Shown: positions 1-7,732 of the stretch, one piece after another
Numbering within the stretch: the first letter of the stretch is position 1
How the letters are laid out: the number at the start of each line of letters is the position of its first letter
Source: Lysobacterales bacterium CG_4_10_14_3_um_filter_64_11
GTDB lineage: Bacteria > Pseudomonadota > Gammaproteobacteria > Xanthomonadales > Xanthomonadaceae
Direction of reading: 5' to 3'
DNA: 8,356 bases
NCBI GenBank assembly: GCA_002782905.1
Contig: PFJA01000209.1
Span: forward strand, 1-8,356
Notes under the pieces: model-generated
What the model saw: the letters and a program-made list of their open reading frames with translations, nothing else
Told to the model about the DNA's origin: nothing
The model's database searches: none
Translations under genes and position numbers: made by a program

Positions 1-3000
1 ACAAGGGCGTGCACGCGGCGCGCGGCGGCAAGCCGTTTGCCGAATCATTGGCGGGCGAGGTGGCGGTGCCCGGCAAGTACAGCCTGGCCATCGACAGCGT
101 GGAGCCGACGTTGGTCGACAACGCCCGCTTCGAACCCGAGCAGGTGCTGATGGTGTCGGCGTCGCAGGCGGTGGCCGAGCGCGACATCAACCAGAAACTG
201 TCGGTGTGGTTGCTGCCGCTGCATCGCCCGGGTGCGCGCGAGCAGGAGCGCCGTTATCCGTACAACTGGTCCGGCAGCGCGCGCGAGATGAGTGAGAGCG
301 TGATCGCGGCAGCCGAGAAGCTCGATCTCGATCCGGTCGCCAGCGAGCTCGAATACCAGACCCTGCACAGCTACAAGTTCAAGGCCGATGTCGGGCGTTA
401 TCTGTACGTGCGAGTGGATCGCGGGCTGAGTTCGTTCGGCGGTTTCATGCTGGGCAAGCCGGCGGCATTTGTGGTGCGCGTGCCGGACTACCCGCGCATG
501 CTGCGCTTCATGGCCGATGGCGCCTTGCTCAGCCTCAAGGGCGAGCAGCGCGTGGCGGTGGTGGCGCGCAATGTGCCGGGGCTGCGTCTGGACATCGGCC
601 GGGTGTTGCCCGAACAGTTGTCGAATCTGGCCGCACTCAACTACGGCAGCTACGCCAAGCCGCAGTTGAGCGGCTTGTCGCCGGATCAGATCAGCGAGCG
701 TTTCGAGCAGACCCTCACCTTTGCCGACGCCGAGCCGGGCAAGGCACATTACGAAGGCATCGACCTGTCGCGTTACCTGCGCGATGGCGGCAAGCGTGGC
801 GTATTCCTGCTGGCTCTGCGCAACTACGATCCGGAGGCCGAACGGCGGCAGCGCGAGGCTGCACAAAGGCAGGCCGAGGCAACCCAGGAACTCAGCGCGG
901 CCGATCTCACCCCGGGCCGCGATGACGGCAATGACTACGTCTACGACAATTACGGCGCCAACCTGCAGGACACCCGGCTGGTGGTGGTCACCGATCTGGG
1001 CGTGTTGTTGAAGAAGTCGATGGACGGCAGCCTGGATGTGTTCGTGCAGTCGCTGGAAAAGGGCGAGCCGGTGGCTGGCGCCAGCGTCGAGATTCTCGGC
1101 AAGAACGGCCAGCGTCTGCTCGCGCTGGCCAGCGATGCGCAAGGGCACGCGCATTTCGCTGCGCTGGATGGATTTGATCGCGAAAAAACGCCGTCGCTGC
1201 TGGTGGTGCGCAAGGGCGAGGATCTGTCGTTCCTGCCGCTGCGCGGCGGCGACCGCCAGCTCGATACCTCGCGCTTCGATGTCGGTGGCATTCGCAATTC
1301 CGACATGTCCGGCCAGCTCAGTGCCTGGCTGTTTTCCGATCGCGGTCTGTACCGGCCCGGCGACACCTTCAACATCGGCATGATCGTGCGCACGCTGGAC
1401 TGGCAGCGCTCGCTGGAAGGCGTGCCGTTGCAGGTGGATATCGTCGATCCGCGTGGCCTGCGCGTGGATCGGCGCAGCGTGCGACTGGGCAAGGAGGGTT
1501 TTGAGGAACTGAGCTACGCCACCAGCGAGGCGTCGCCCACCGGCGTGTGGACGGTCAGCCTGTCGCTGGTGCGCCATAGCAATCAAGTGGAGCGCATCGG
1601 CTCCACCACGGTGCAGGTGAAGGAGTTCCTGCCCGACCGCATGAAGGCCAGCGCGCATCTGAGCACCGAGCTCAGCGAGGGCTGGGTGAAGCCCACGGCG
1701 CTGAGCGCACGCTTCAATCTGCAAAACCTGTTTGGTACCCCGGCCGCCGCGCGACGAGTCGAGGCCAGCCTGACCCTGACCCCGGCGTTTCCGGCATTTC
1801 GCCGCTATCCAGACTTTCAGTTCTACGATCCCAAGCGCGCCAAGGAGGGTTACAGCGAGGCGCTGGGTACGCAGACCACCAACGATCAGGGCGACGCCGA
1901 GTTCGCACTCGATCTGGGCAAATACGCCAACGCCAGCTACCGCCTGCTGTTCGTGGCGCGCGGTTTCGAGGCCGAAGGCGGGCGCAGCGTCAGCGCCGAA
2001 GTCAGCAGCCTGGTGTCGTCGCGCGATTATCTGATCGGGGTCAAGGCCGATGGCGATCTCGATGCCATTCGTGGCGAGGCCAAGCGCATGCTGCGACTGA
2101 TTGCGATCGACCCCGCCGCCAAGCAGACGGCGGTGGACGGCCTCACCCTGGTGCTGCTGGAGCGGCGCTATGCGTCGATCCTGACCCGGCAGGATTCGGG
2201 CGTGTACAAGTACGAGAGCAAGCTCAAGGAAGTGCCGCTGCGCGATGAGGTGCTCGCCATCCCGTCTGCTGGCCTCGATCTGCCGCTGCCGACCGATGCA
2301 CCGGGCAGCTACGCGCTGCTGGTGAAGAACGCGGCCGGCGAGGAACTCAACCGCGTGCTGTTCACGGTGGCCGGCACTGCCAACATCAGCCGCTCGCTGG
2401 AGCGCAACGCCGAACTGCAACTCACCCTGGACAAGCACGATTACGCGCCCGGCGAGACGATCGAGATTTCGGTGCGTGCGCCCTATGCCGGCTCCGGGCT
2501 GATCACCATCGAGCGCGACACGGTGTATGCGCAGCAGTGGTTCAAGGCCGCCAGCACCGGCTCGGTGCAGCACATCCGGGTGCCGGCCGATTTCACCGGC
2601 AATGGTTATGTGAATGTGCAGTACGTGCGCGATCCGGGCTCGCCGGAAATCTTCATGAGCCCGCTGAGCTACGCCATCGTGCCGTTCTCGGTGAGTCGCG
2701 CCGCGCACCAATTGGCGTTGAAGGTGGACGCGCCGGCGTTGGTGAAGCCGGGCGATACCTTGCGGATGCAACTGCACACCGCTCGCCCGGCGCGGGTGGC
2801 GGTGTTTGCGGTGGACGAGGGCATTTTGCAGGTGGCGCGCTACCAGCTCGGCGATCCGCTCGATCACTTCCTGCAAAAGCGCATGCTGCAGGTGCAAACG
2901 CGGCAGATTCTCGATCTGATCCTGCCCGAGTTCGCGCAGTTGCTGGCCGCGGCGGCACCGGGTGGCGACGCCGATGCCTTGCTCGGCCGCCATCTCAATC

Positions 3001-5144
3001 CGTTCCGCAAAAAGCGCGCGGCGCCGGTTGCTTACTGGTCGGGGCTGATCGACGTCGATGGCGATGGCGAAGTGCGCTATGTCATTCCAGAAGACTTCAA
3101 CGGCCAGTTGCGGCTGATGGCGGTGGCGGTATCCGGCGACACCATGGGCGCGTTCGTGGGCAGCACCACCGTGCGCGGCGATTTCGTGCTGTCGCCCAAT
3201 GCGCCGGCCATGGTGGCGCCGGGCGATGCGTTCGAGGTGAGCGTGGGGGTGGCCAACAACGTCGAGAATCTTGGCGACACGATCTTGCCGATCACGGTGA
3301 CGATTCAGCCCGAGGCGCAACTTGAGGTGATCGATGCCGCCGAGCAGACGCTGAGCCTGGGCGGCATGCGTGAGGGCGTGCTGATCTTCCGCCTGCGCGC
3401 CATGGGTGAGCCGGGCGCGTCGCGGCTGCGCTTTACCGCCAGCAGCGGCACGTATGCAGCCAGTCTGGGCGCCGATGTCTCAGTGCGTCCGGCACAGCCG
3501 TATCGCAACACGGTGGTCATCGGCAACCTGGGCGAGGGCGTGGAAGCTATCGGGCCGTTGCGCGAGCTGTACGACGCCTTCGCCAAGCGAACGGCGGCCG
3601 CGTCGTATTCGCCGCTGGTGCTCGCCAACGGCCTGAGCGGTTATCTCGATGCCTTCCCGCACCAGTGCACCGAGCAGGTGCTCAGCCGCGCCATGCCGGG
3701 GCTGGTGCTGGCGCAGTATCCGGAGTTCGGCAGCCTGCAACGCACCGATTCGGCGCGCGCGCGCACCGGCTTTGCCGATCTGATGGGTTTGCTGCGCTCA
3801 CGCCAGAACGCCGAGGGTGGCTTTGGCTACTGGATGCCGACCATCGACGTGCAGCCGTACGTGGCGGTGTACACCATGCAGTTCCTGATCGAAGCGCGCG
3901 AGCGCGGTTGGGCCGTGCCCGATGAAATGCTTGCGCGTGGCAACCAGTATCTCAAGCGCTTGGCCAGCGACGACAGCGATGGCTCGCTGCCGGCGCTGCG
4001 CGAACGTGCGTTTGCGATCTATCTGCTGACCCGCCAGCAGCAGGTCACCAGCAACGCGATCGCCGCGGTGCGCGAGCGCCTGGACGCGCACTATCCGAAG
4101 CAGTGGCAGAGCGACAGCGTGGCTGCCTATCTGGCAGCCAGCCTCAAGCTGCTCAAGCTCGACCGCGAAGCCGATACGCTGATCGCCGCGCCCGCCGCCG
4201 TGCTAAGCCGCGATGCGATCGAGCTGGAATGGAACTACGACCGCTTCTACGATCCGCTGATCCGCGATGCCAGCGTGCTGTTTCTGCTCAGTCGTCACTT
4301 CCCGGAGCGTGCGCAAAAGCTCTCGCCCAAGGCGCTGGCGAACATCGTGCAGATGCTGGGCAAGGGCCGCTACAACACGCTGTCATCGGCGTTGACGGTG
4401 CTGGCGCTGGGCAGCTACAGCGATCGCTTCGGCAAGCCCGAGAGCGGCGAACTGCAAATCGCGCAAACCGACGCCAACGGCGGCAACACGCCGCTCGGCA
4501 CGGCCGATGGCCTGGTGCTGCGTGCGGCCTTCGATGCCGCCGCCAAGGCGCTGCAAGTGAGCAACAGCGCCGATCAACCGGCTTGGTACAGCGTCAGCGA
4601 AACCGGCTTCGATCGCAATCCGCCGGACAGCGAAATCCGTGAAGGACTGGAGATCATCCGCGAGTTCACCAATGCCGAGGGCAAGGTGGTGGACACGGTG
4701 ACGCTGGGCGAGGAGATCCAGGTGCATCTGAAGATTCGCGCTACCCGTGGCAACGGCTTCAGCAATGTCGCCATCGTCGATCTGCTGCCCGGTGGCTTCG
4801 AGCCGGTGCAGGAACTCGCTGGCGCCACGCCGAAACCGGCATACGTGGACTCGGGCGACGAGGGTGAATATGAGGGCGACGAAGCCGAGTCCGCAGCGAT
4901 CCCCGCGTGGCGCCCATCGATCGGTCTGGACCGCTCCAACTTTGCGCTCGACTACGCCGACGTGCGCGATGATCGCATCGTGATTTACGGCTATGCCGGA
5001 ACCCGCGTCAGCCAGTTCGTGTACCGCATCAAGGCCACCAACGCCGGCCGTTTCGTGGTGCCGCCGGCTTATGCCGAGTCGATGTACGAGCGCACCGTGC
5101 AGGCGCGTTCGCTCGGCGGCGCAATCACGGTGAAGCGGCCATAA
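1..5144 (+). CDS. yfhM: Bacterial alpha-2-macroglobulin (YfhM-type, thioester-containing), 5' truncated
   Basis: This is the C-terminal 1713 residues of a large periplasmic protease trap. The frame is open to the left edge; a GTG at position 9 is probably internal, since no signal peptide or lipobox follows it. Numbering from the first full codon (position 3), I see the macroglobulin signature DRGLYRPGD at 446-454, the block GLITIERDTVYAQQWF near 832, VDEGILQVARY just before a bait-like segment, then DFNGQLRLMAVAVSGD near 1030. A thioester motif HQCTEQ has its Cys at 1222. The C-terminal domain ends in VPPAYAESMY, much like E. coli YfhM. In this family, bait cleavage exposes a Cys-Gln thioester that covalently captures the protease. 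The fragment already exceeds E. coli YfhM (1653 residues, from memory), so this is an enlarged version with extra N-terminal domains. Oddities are a charged insert (277-311) and an acidic stretch (1616-1629). pbpC follows after 5 bases. The family is certain; the true start is not visible. Confidence 0.95.
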   Translation, partial: KGVHAARGGKPFAESLAGEVAVPGKYSLAIDSVEPTLVDNARFEPEQVLMVSASQAVAERDINQKLSVWLLPLHRPGAREQERRYPYNWSGSAREMSESVIAAAEKLDLDPVASELEYQTLHSYKFKADVGRYLYVRVDRGLSSFGGFMLGKPAAFVVRVPDYPRMLRFMADGALLSLKGEQRVAVVARNVPGLRLDIGRVLPEQLSNLAALNYGSYAKPQLSGLSPDQISERFEQTLTFADAEPGKAHYEGIDLSRYLRDGGKRGVFLLALRNYDPEAERRQREAAQRQAEATQELSAADLTPGRDDGNDYVYDNYGANLQDTRLVVVTDLGVLLKKSMDGSLDVFVQSLEKGEPVAGASVEILGKNGQRLLALASDAQGHAHFAALDGFDREKTPSLLVVRKGEDLSFLPLRGGDRQLDTSRFDVGGIRNSDMSGQLSAWLFSDRGLYRPGDTFNIGMIVRTLDWQRSLEGVPLQVDIVDPRGLRVDRRSVRLGKEGFEELSYATSEASPTGVWTVSLSLVRHSNQVERIGSTTVQVKEFLPDRMKASAHLSTELSEGWVKPTALSARFNLQNLFGTPAAARRVEASLTLTPAFPAFRRYPDFQFYDPKRAKEGYSEALGTQTTNDQGDAEFALDLGKYANASYRLLFVARGFEAEGGRSVSAEVSSLVSSRDYLIGVKADGDLDAIRGEAKRMLRLIAIDPAAKQTAVDGLTLVLLERRYASILTRQDSGVYKYESKLKEVPLRDEVLAIPSAGLDLPLPTDAPGSYALLVKNAAGEELNRVLFTVAGTANISRSLERNAELQLTLDKHDYAPGETIEISVRAPYAGSGLITIERDTVYAQQWFKAASTGSVQHIRVPADFTGNGYVNVQYVRDPGSPEIFMSPLSYAIVPFSVSRAAHQLALKVDAPALVKPGDTLRMQLHTARPARVAVFAVDEGILQVARYQLGDPLDHFLQKRMLQVQTRQILDLILPEFAQLLAAAAPGGDADALLGRHLNPFRKKRAAPVAYWSGLIDVDGDGEVRYVIPEDFNGQLRLMAVAVSGDTMGAFVGSTTVRGDFVLSPNAPAMVAPGDAFEVSVGVANNVENLGDTILPITVTIQPEAQLEVIDAAEQTLSLGGMREGVLIFRLRAMGEPGASRLRFTASSGTYAASLGADVSVRPAQPYRNTVVIGNLGEGVEAIGPLRELYDAFAKRTAAASYSPLVLANGLSGYLDAFPHQCTEQVLSRAMPGLVLAQYPEFGSLQRTDSARARTGFADLMGLLRSRQNAEGGFGYWMPTIDVQPYVAVYTMQFLIEARERGWAVPDEMLARGNQYLKRLASDDSDGSLPALRERAFAIYLLTRQQQVTSNAIAAVRERLDAHYPKQWQSDSVAAYLAASLKLLKLDREADTLIAAPAAVLSRDAIELEWNYDRFYDPLIRDASVLFLLSRHFPERAQKLSPKALANIVQMLGKGRYNTLSSALTVLALGSYSDRFGKPESGELQIAQTDANGGNTPLGTADGLVLRAAFDAAAKALQVSNSADQPAWYSVSETGFDRNPPDSEIREGLEIIREFTNAEGKVVDTVTLGEEIQVHLKIRATRGNGFSNVAIVDLLPGGFEPVQELAGATPKPAYVDSGDEGEYEGDEAESAAIPAWRPSIGLDRSNFALDYADVRDDRIVIYGYAGTRVSQFVYRIKATNAGRFVVPPAYAESMYERTVQARSLGGAITVKRP
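2844..3032 (+). other. Bait-like segment of the macroglobulin
   Basis: This part of the macroglobulin lies between VDEGILQVARY and YWSGLIDVDGDGEVRY, where the family carries its exposed protease-bait region. It has varied cleavage options: basic sites (QKR near residue 959, FRKKR at 1001-1005), hydrophobic stretches, and a flexible Ala/Gly run (AAAAPGGDADA). The position follows from comparison with the E. coli protein as I remember it; its limits are approximate and its bait function is inferred. Confidence 0.55.
3666..3677 (+). other. CTEQ internal thioester motif
   Basis: Codons for Cys-Thr-Glu-Gln sit in the context FPHQCTEQVLSRAMPG. In alpha-2-macroglobulins and complement C3-like proteins the Cys and Gln side chains of CxEQ form the thioester that links covalently to the attacking protease. 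E. coli YfhM has CLEQ at the equivalent place, so this protein belongs to the thioester-bearing class, not the class lacking it (such as Pseudomonas MagD). Confidence 0.9.
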
Positions 5145-5154
5145 CGCATATGCG
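5142..5154 (+). promoter_or_regulatory. Stop/start junction with palindrome; likely translational coupling
   Basis: The TAA of the macroglobulin gene (5142-5144) is followed by five bases and the pbpC ATG (5150-5152). The perfect 10-bp palindrome CGCATATGCG (5145-5154) spans the start codon. No Shine-Dalgarno sequence lies at normal distance; the nearest candidate, GGTGA at 5129-5133, is about 16 bases away. Ribosomes finishing the upstream gene probably reinitiate here. A regulatory role for the palindrome is not shown. Confidence 0.4.
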
Positions 5155-7528
5155 CGCGCGTTGGCGAAAGCGCTTCGCGCGCGCAGTGCTGGTGGCGGCT
5201 TTCATCGGTCTCGCGCTGGTGGGGATACGTTTGTGGCCGCACCCGCCGCTGTCGGCGCAGGTGCCCGGTTCGACGGCGGTGTACGACGCTGAAGGCCGGC
5301 TGCTGCGGCTGGTGCTGAGCGGTGACGACAAATACCGACTGTGGCTGGATCTGGCGCAGATGCCGCCGCAACTGATCGCGGCGGTTCTGTTGCAGGAGGA
5401 CCAGTGGTTCCGCTGGCATCCGGGCTTCAACCCGCTGAGCCTGCTGCGTGGCGCATACCAAAGCTACATCGCGCGCGGCGCGCTGCAAGGTGGCTCCACG
5501 CTGAGCATGCAACTGGCGCGCTTGGTGTACCGGCTCAACACGCGCACGCCGGCTGGCAAGCTGGTGCAGATCGCGCGCGCGCTGCAACTGGAGCTGTGCT
5601 ATTCCAAGGACGCGATCCTGGAGGCATATCTGAACCTCGCGCCGTACGGCGGCAACATCGAAGGCGTTGCTGCCGCCAGCCTGATTTATTTCGACAAGCC
5701 GGTGGCGCGGCTCACCCTGCCCGAAGCGCTGGCGCTGGCGGTGTTGCCGCAAGACCCGAGCCGGCGTCTGCGCTCGACGCTGGCGGGCGGCGATGGCGGC
5801 AGCCGCGTGCTCGGCGATTCGCTGGCGGCGGCGCGCGCACGGCTGTATCAGCGTTGGCGGCTTGTCCACGGTGGCGATGACGGCCAGGATGCGCTGTTGC
5901 GATTGCCGTTGAGTCTGCGTGCGCCGTCGGCGTTACCGTATGCGGCACCGCATGCGGTGGATCAGATGTTGCGCGCTGCCCGTCGTCAGGGCGCGCTGCC
6001 GGCGCGCCTCGACAGCACGCTTGACCTGCGCCTGCAACGCACCCTGGAACGGCAGATCGAAGGCTTTCTGCACGTGCAGCGCGAACGTGGCATCGACAAT
6101 GCCGCCGCGTTGCTGGTCGATAGCCGCGACATGGCGGTAAAAGCCTTGGTCGGCTCGGCCGATTATTTCGATGCTGGCATCGCTGGGCAGGTCAACGGCA
6201 CCGCTGCCAAACGTTCGCCCGGTTCCACCCTCAAGCCGTTCGTCTACGCGTTGGGCATCGATCAGGGCGTGCTGCATCCGCGCACGGTGCTGCGCGATGT
6301 GCCGAGCGCATTCGGGCCATTCAGCCCGGAGAATTTCGATGGCCGTTTCCTCGGGCCGGTCAACGCCACCGATGCGCTGATCCGCAGCCGCAACATTCCC
6401 GCGGTGCAGGTGGCGGCGCGGTTGGCTTCGCCCAATCTGTATGGTTTGCTCAAGGCGGCCGGTATCAGCCGCATGGCCAGCGAGCGTCACTATGGGCTGG
6501 CGTTGGTGCTCGGCGGCGGCGAGGTGACCATGCAGGAACTGGCGCGGCTGTACGCGATGCTGGCCAATCGCGGCGCGCTGCGGCCGCTGCGTTTTCGGGT
6601 TGACGAAGCACAGGCGCAAGCGGTGCGGCTGCTCAGCGATGAAGCCAGTTTCATGGTGATGGACATGCTGCGCCAGAACCCACGGCCCGACGATGGCGTG
6701 CTGGGGCAGGGCGCGCGCGTCGGCAGTCGCGGTCTGCCGGTGTACTGGAAGACCGGTACCTCGTGGGCGTTCCGCGATGCCTGGACGGCCGGCGTGTTCG
6801 GCCCGTACGTGCTGGTGGTGTGGAGCGGCCATTTCGATGGCAGCGGCAATCCGGCGCTGATCGGTGCGCAGGCTGCGGCACCGTTGTTCTTTCGCATCGT
6901 CGATGCCATTGCCGCGCAGGACCGGCAACTGGCCGAGCCGGCCTGGACCCTGCCGCAAAACGTCAAGAAAGTCGAAATCTGCCTGGCCAGTGGCGACCTG
7001 CCCAACGCCGATTGCCCGCAACGCGGCGACACCTGGTTCATCCCCGGCAAGAGCCCGATCCGGGTCAGCAACGTGCATCGCGCGGTGATGATCGATACCC
7101 GCAGCGGCACGCTGGCGTGTCCGCCGTATGACCCGCAACATACGCGCCGCGAGGTCTTCGAATACTGGCCGTCGGATCTGGCCCAGGTGTTCGCGCAGGC
7201 CGGCATGCCACGGCGCAAGCCGCCTGCGGATGCCGATTGCGCCATCATCGCTGACGGTGAGCCGCCGCGCATCGACTCGCCGCTGCGTGGCGTCAGCTAT
7301 ACCCTGCGGCGCAGCCAGCCCGAACGTAACCGCATCGCCCTCAGCGCCAGCGTCGATGCCGCGGTGCGCCGCCTGTACTGGTTTGCCGACGACGCCTACC
7401 TGGGCCAGGTTGCACCCGGTGAAACGCTGTTCTGGCAAGCCCCGCATGCCGGTTCGCACCATCTGCGCGCGGTGGATGACCACGGCCAAGTGCGCGAGCG
7501 CGCGCTGAAGGTGGAGGTGCTGGATTGA
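5150..7528 (+). CDS. pbpC: Penicillin-binding protein 1C, bifunctional peptidoglycan glycosyltransferase/transpeptidase
   Basis: This 792-residue inner-membrane protein, with its catalytic domains in the periplasm, polymerises lipid II into glycan strands and carries a transpeptidase domain for peptide cross-linking. Residues 1-11 are basic and followed by one membrane segment (about 12-29), which supports the chosen ATG. The GT51 domain (about 40-215) shows EDQWFRWHPG (catalytic Glu83), GGSTLSMQLAR (114-124) and KDAILEAYLN (153-162). The transpeptidase domain (about 300-585) shows STLK (Ser359, Lys362), SRN (413-415) and KTGTS (534-538). The C-terminal PBP1C-specific domain spans about 705-790; Cys611 and Cys622 in the linker match a CxxSG...DCP pattern I associate with PBP1C. 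Length is close to E. coli PBP1C (770, from memory). All motifs are intact, so both activities are predicted, although E. coli PBP1C is reported to act mainly as a glycosyltransferase. It is probably co-transcribed and translationally coupled with the macroglobulin gene. Confidence 0.97.
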   Translation: MRARWRKRFARAVLVAAFIGLALVGIRLWPHPPLSAQVPGSTAVYDAEGRLLRLVLSGDDKYRLWLDLAQMPPQLIAAVLLQEDQWFRWHPGFNPLSLLRGAYQSYIARGALQGGSTLSMQLARLVYRLNTRTPAGKLVQIARALQLELCYSKDAILEAYLNLAPYGGNIEGVAAASLIYFDKPVARLTLPEALALAVLPQDPSRRLRSTLAGGDGGSRVLGDSLAAARARLYQRWRLVHGGDDGQDALLRLPLSLRAPSALPYAAPHAVDQMLRAARRQGALPARLDSTLDLRLQRTLERQIEGFLHVQRERGIDNAAALLVDSRDMAVKALVGSADYFDAGIAGQVNGTAAKRSPGSTLKPFVYALGIDQGVLHPRTVLRDVPSAFGPFSPENFDGRFLGPVNATDALIRSRNIPAVQVAARLASPNLYGLLKAAGISRMASERHYGLALVLGGGEVTMQELARLYAMLANRGALRPLRFRVDEAQAQAVRLLSDEASFMVMDMLRQNPRPDDGVLGQGARVGSRGLPVYWKTGTSWAFRDAWTAGVFGPYVLVVWSGHFDGSGNPALIGAQAAAPLFFRIVDAIAAQDRQLAEPAWTLPQNVKKVEICLASGDLPNADCPQRGDTWFIPGKSPIRVSNVHRAVMIDTRSGTLACPPYDPQHTRREVFEYWPSDLAQVFAQAGMPRRKPPADADCAIIADGEPPRIDSPLRGVSYTLRRSQPERNRIALSASVDAAVRRLYWFADDAYLGQVAPGETLFWQAPHAGSHHLRAVDDHGQVRERALKVEVLD

Positions 7529-7545
7529 TGGACCAAGGGGAATGA

Positions 7546-7666
7546 CACTTGCTTGAGCGTCGTCATCCCCACGAAAGCGGGGACCCAGTACCTTTCGCAC
7601 CATGAGTCACTGGATTTCCGCTGTCACGGGAATCACGAAAGGTGAGGTCATGCGCTTGAGCAAGTG
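7546..7666. repeat. Palindromic dispersed-repeat-like element with imperfect terminal inverted repeats
   Basis: The outer arms CACTTGCTTGAGCG (7546-7559) and CGCTTGAGCAAGTG (7653-7666) are inverted copies matching at 12 of 14 bases. Inside are a hairpin TCCCC/GGGGA (7566-7570 with 7579-7583, 8-base loop), a second weaker hairpin TTTCCG/CGGGAA (7615-7620 with 7627-7632), and long-range pairs CCAGT/ACTGG (7585-7589 with 7609-7613) and ACCTTTCG/CGAAAGGT (7590-7597 with 7636-7643). The whole could fold as a branched hairpin. The left half, GTCATCCCCACGAAAGCGG and onward to CCCAGT, resembles dispersed intergenic repeats of many beta- and gammaproteobacteria; read in reverse it gives the spurious peptide LGPRFRGDDD typical of such repeats. 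No T-run follows the stems, so it is not a classical intrinsic terminator, but it could stop or stabilise the pbpC transcript. Family assignment is from memory of the consensus. Confidence 0.7.
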
Positions 7667-7686
7667 CCGTTGGGGCCAATGGCACA

Positions 7687-7716
7687 TTGACGTGGTTGAA
7701 ATTGCGGTCGGATACT
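7687..7716 (+). promoter_or_regulatory. Candidate sigma70 promoter for the lipoprotein gene
   Basis: TTGACG (7687-7692, 5 of 6 to the -35 consensus) is followed after 18 bases by GATACT (7711-7716, 4 of 6 to the -10 consensus). It lies downstream of the palindromic repeat and would start transcription near 7723, almost on the ribosome-binding site, giving a very short leader of about ten bases. It is a pattern match only; a second TTGAAA at 7696-7701 has no matching -10 box. Confidence 0.35.
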
Positions 7717-7722
7717 TGGCGC

Positions 7723-7730
7723 GGAGGAGG
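7723..7730 (+). promoter_or_regulatory. Strong Shine-Dalgarno sequence GGAGGAGG
   Basis: The sequence GGAGGAGG lies just before the ATG at 7733; its first GGAGG ends five bases before the start codon. It decides the start of the lipoprotein gene, together with the signal peptide that begins directly there. It contrasts with pbpC, which lacks a clear site. Confidence 0.75.
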
Positions 7731-7732
7731 CT

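Noticed and set aside
9..11. GTG at position 9 as the start of the macroglobulin gene
   Set aside because: No signal peptide or lipobox follows, the frame is open upstream, and the sequence begins in mid-domain; the protein is exported in this family, so the true start must lie outside the window.
45..3320. 1091-codon open frame on the - strand opposite the macroglobulin gene
   Set aside because: Its translation is rich in His, Arg, Gln and Ala with no recognisable domain, as expected for the antisense of a GC-rich gene, and the + strand frame is a clear macroglobulin.
2537..3325. 262-codon + strand frame overlapping the macroglobulin gene
   Set aside because: Shifted-frame shadow of the macroglobulin, with Gly/Arg/Ala-rich random-looking sequence.
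7528..7545. ATG overlapping the pbpC stop (TGATG), opening a five-codon frame
   Set aside because: It ends after five codons (MDQGE) with no similarity to anything; most likely chance.
7566..7583. TCCCC/GGGGA hairpin as an intrinsic terminator of pbpC
   Set aside because: No T-rich tract follows the stem; the hairpin is better explained as part of the dispersed palindromic repeat.
5933..7603. 556-codon open frame on the - strand opposite pbpC
   Set aside because: It starts inside the palindromic repeat (LGPRFRGDDD is a known type of spurious repeat translation) and then mirrors pbpC; composition is non-protein-like.
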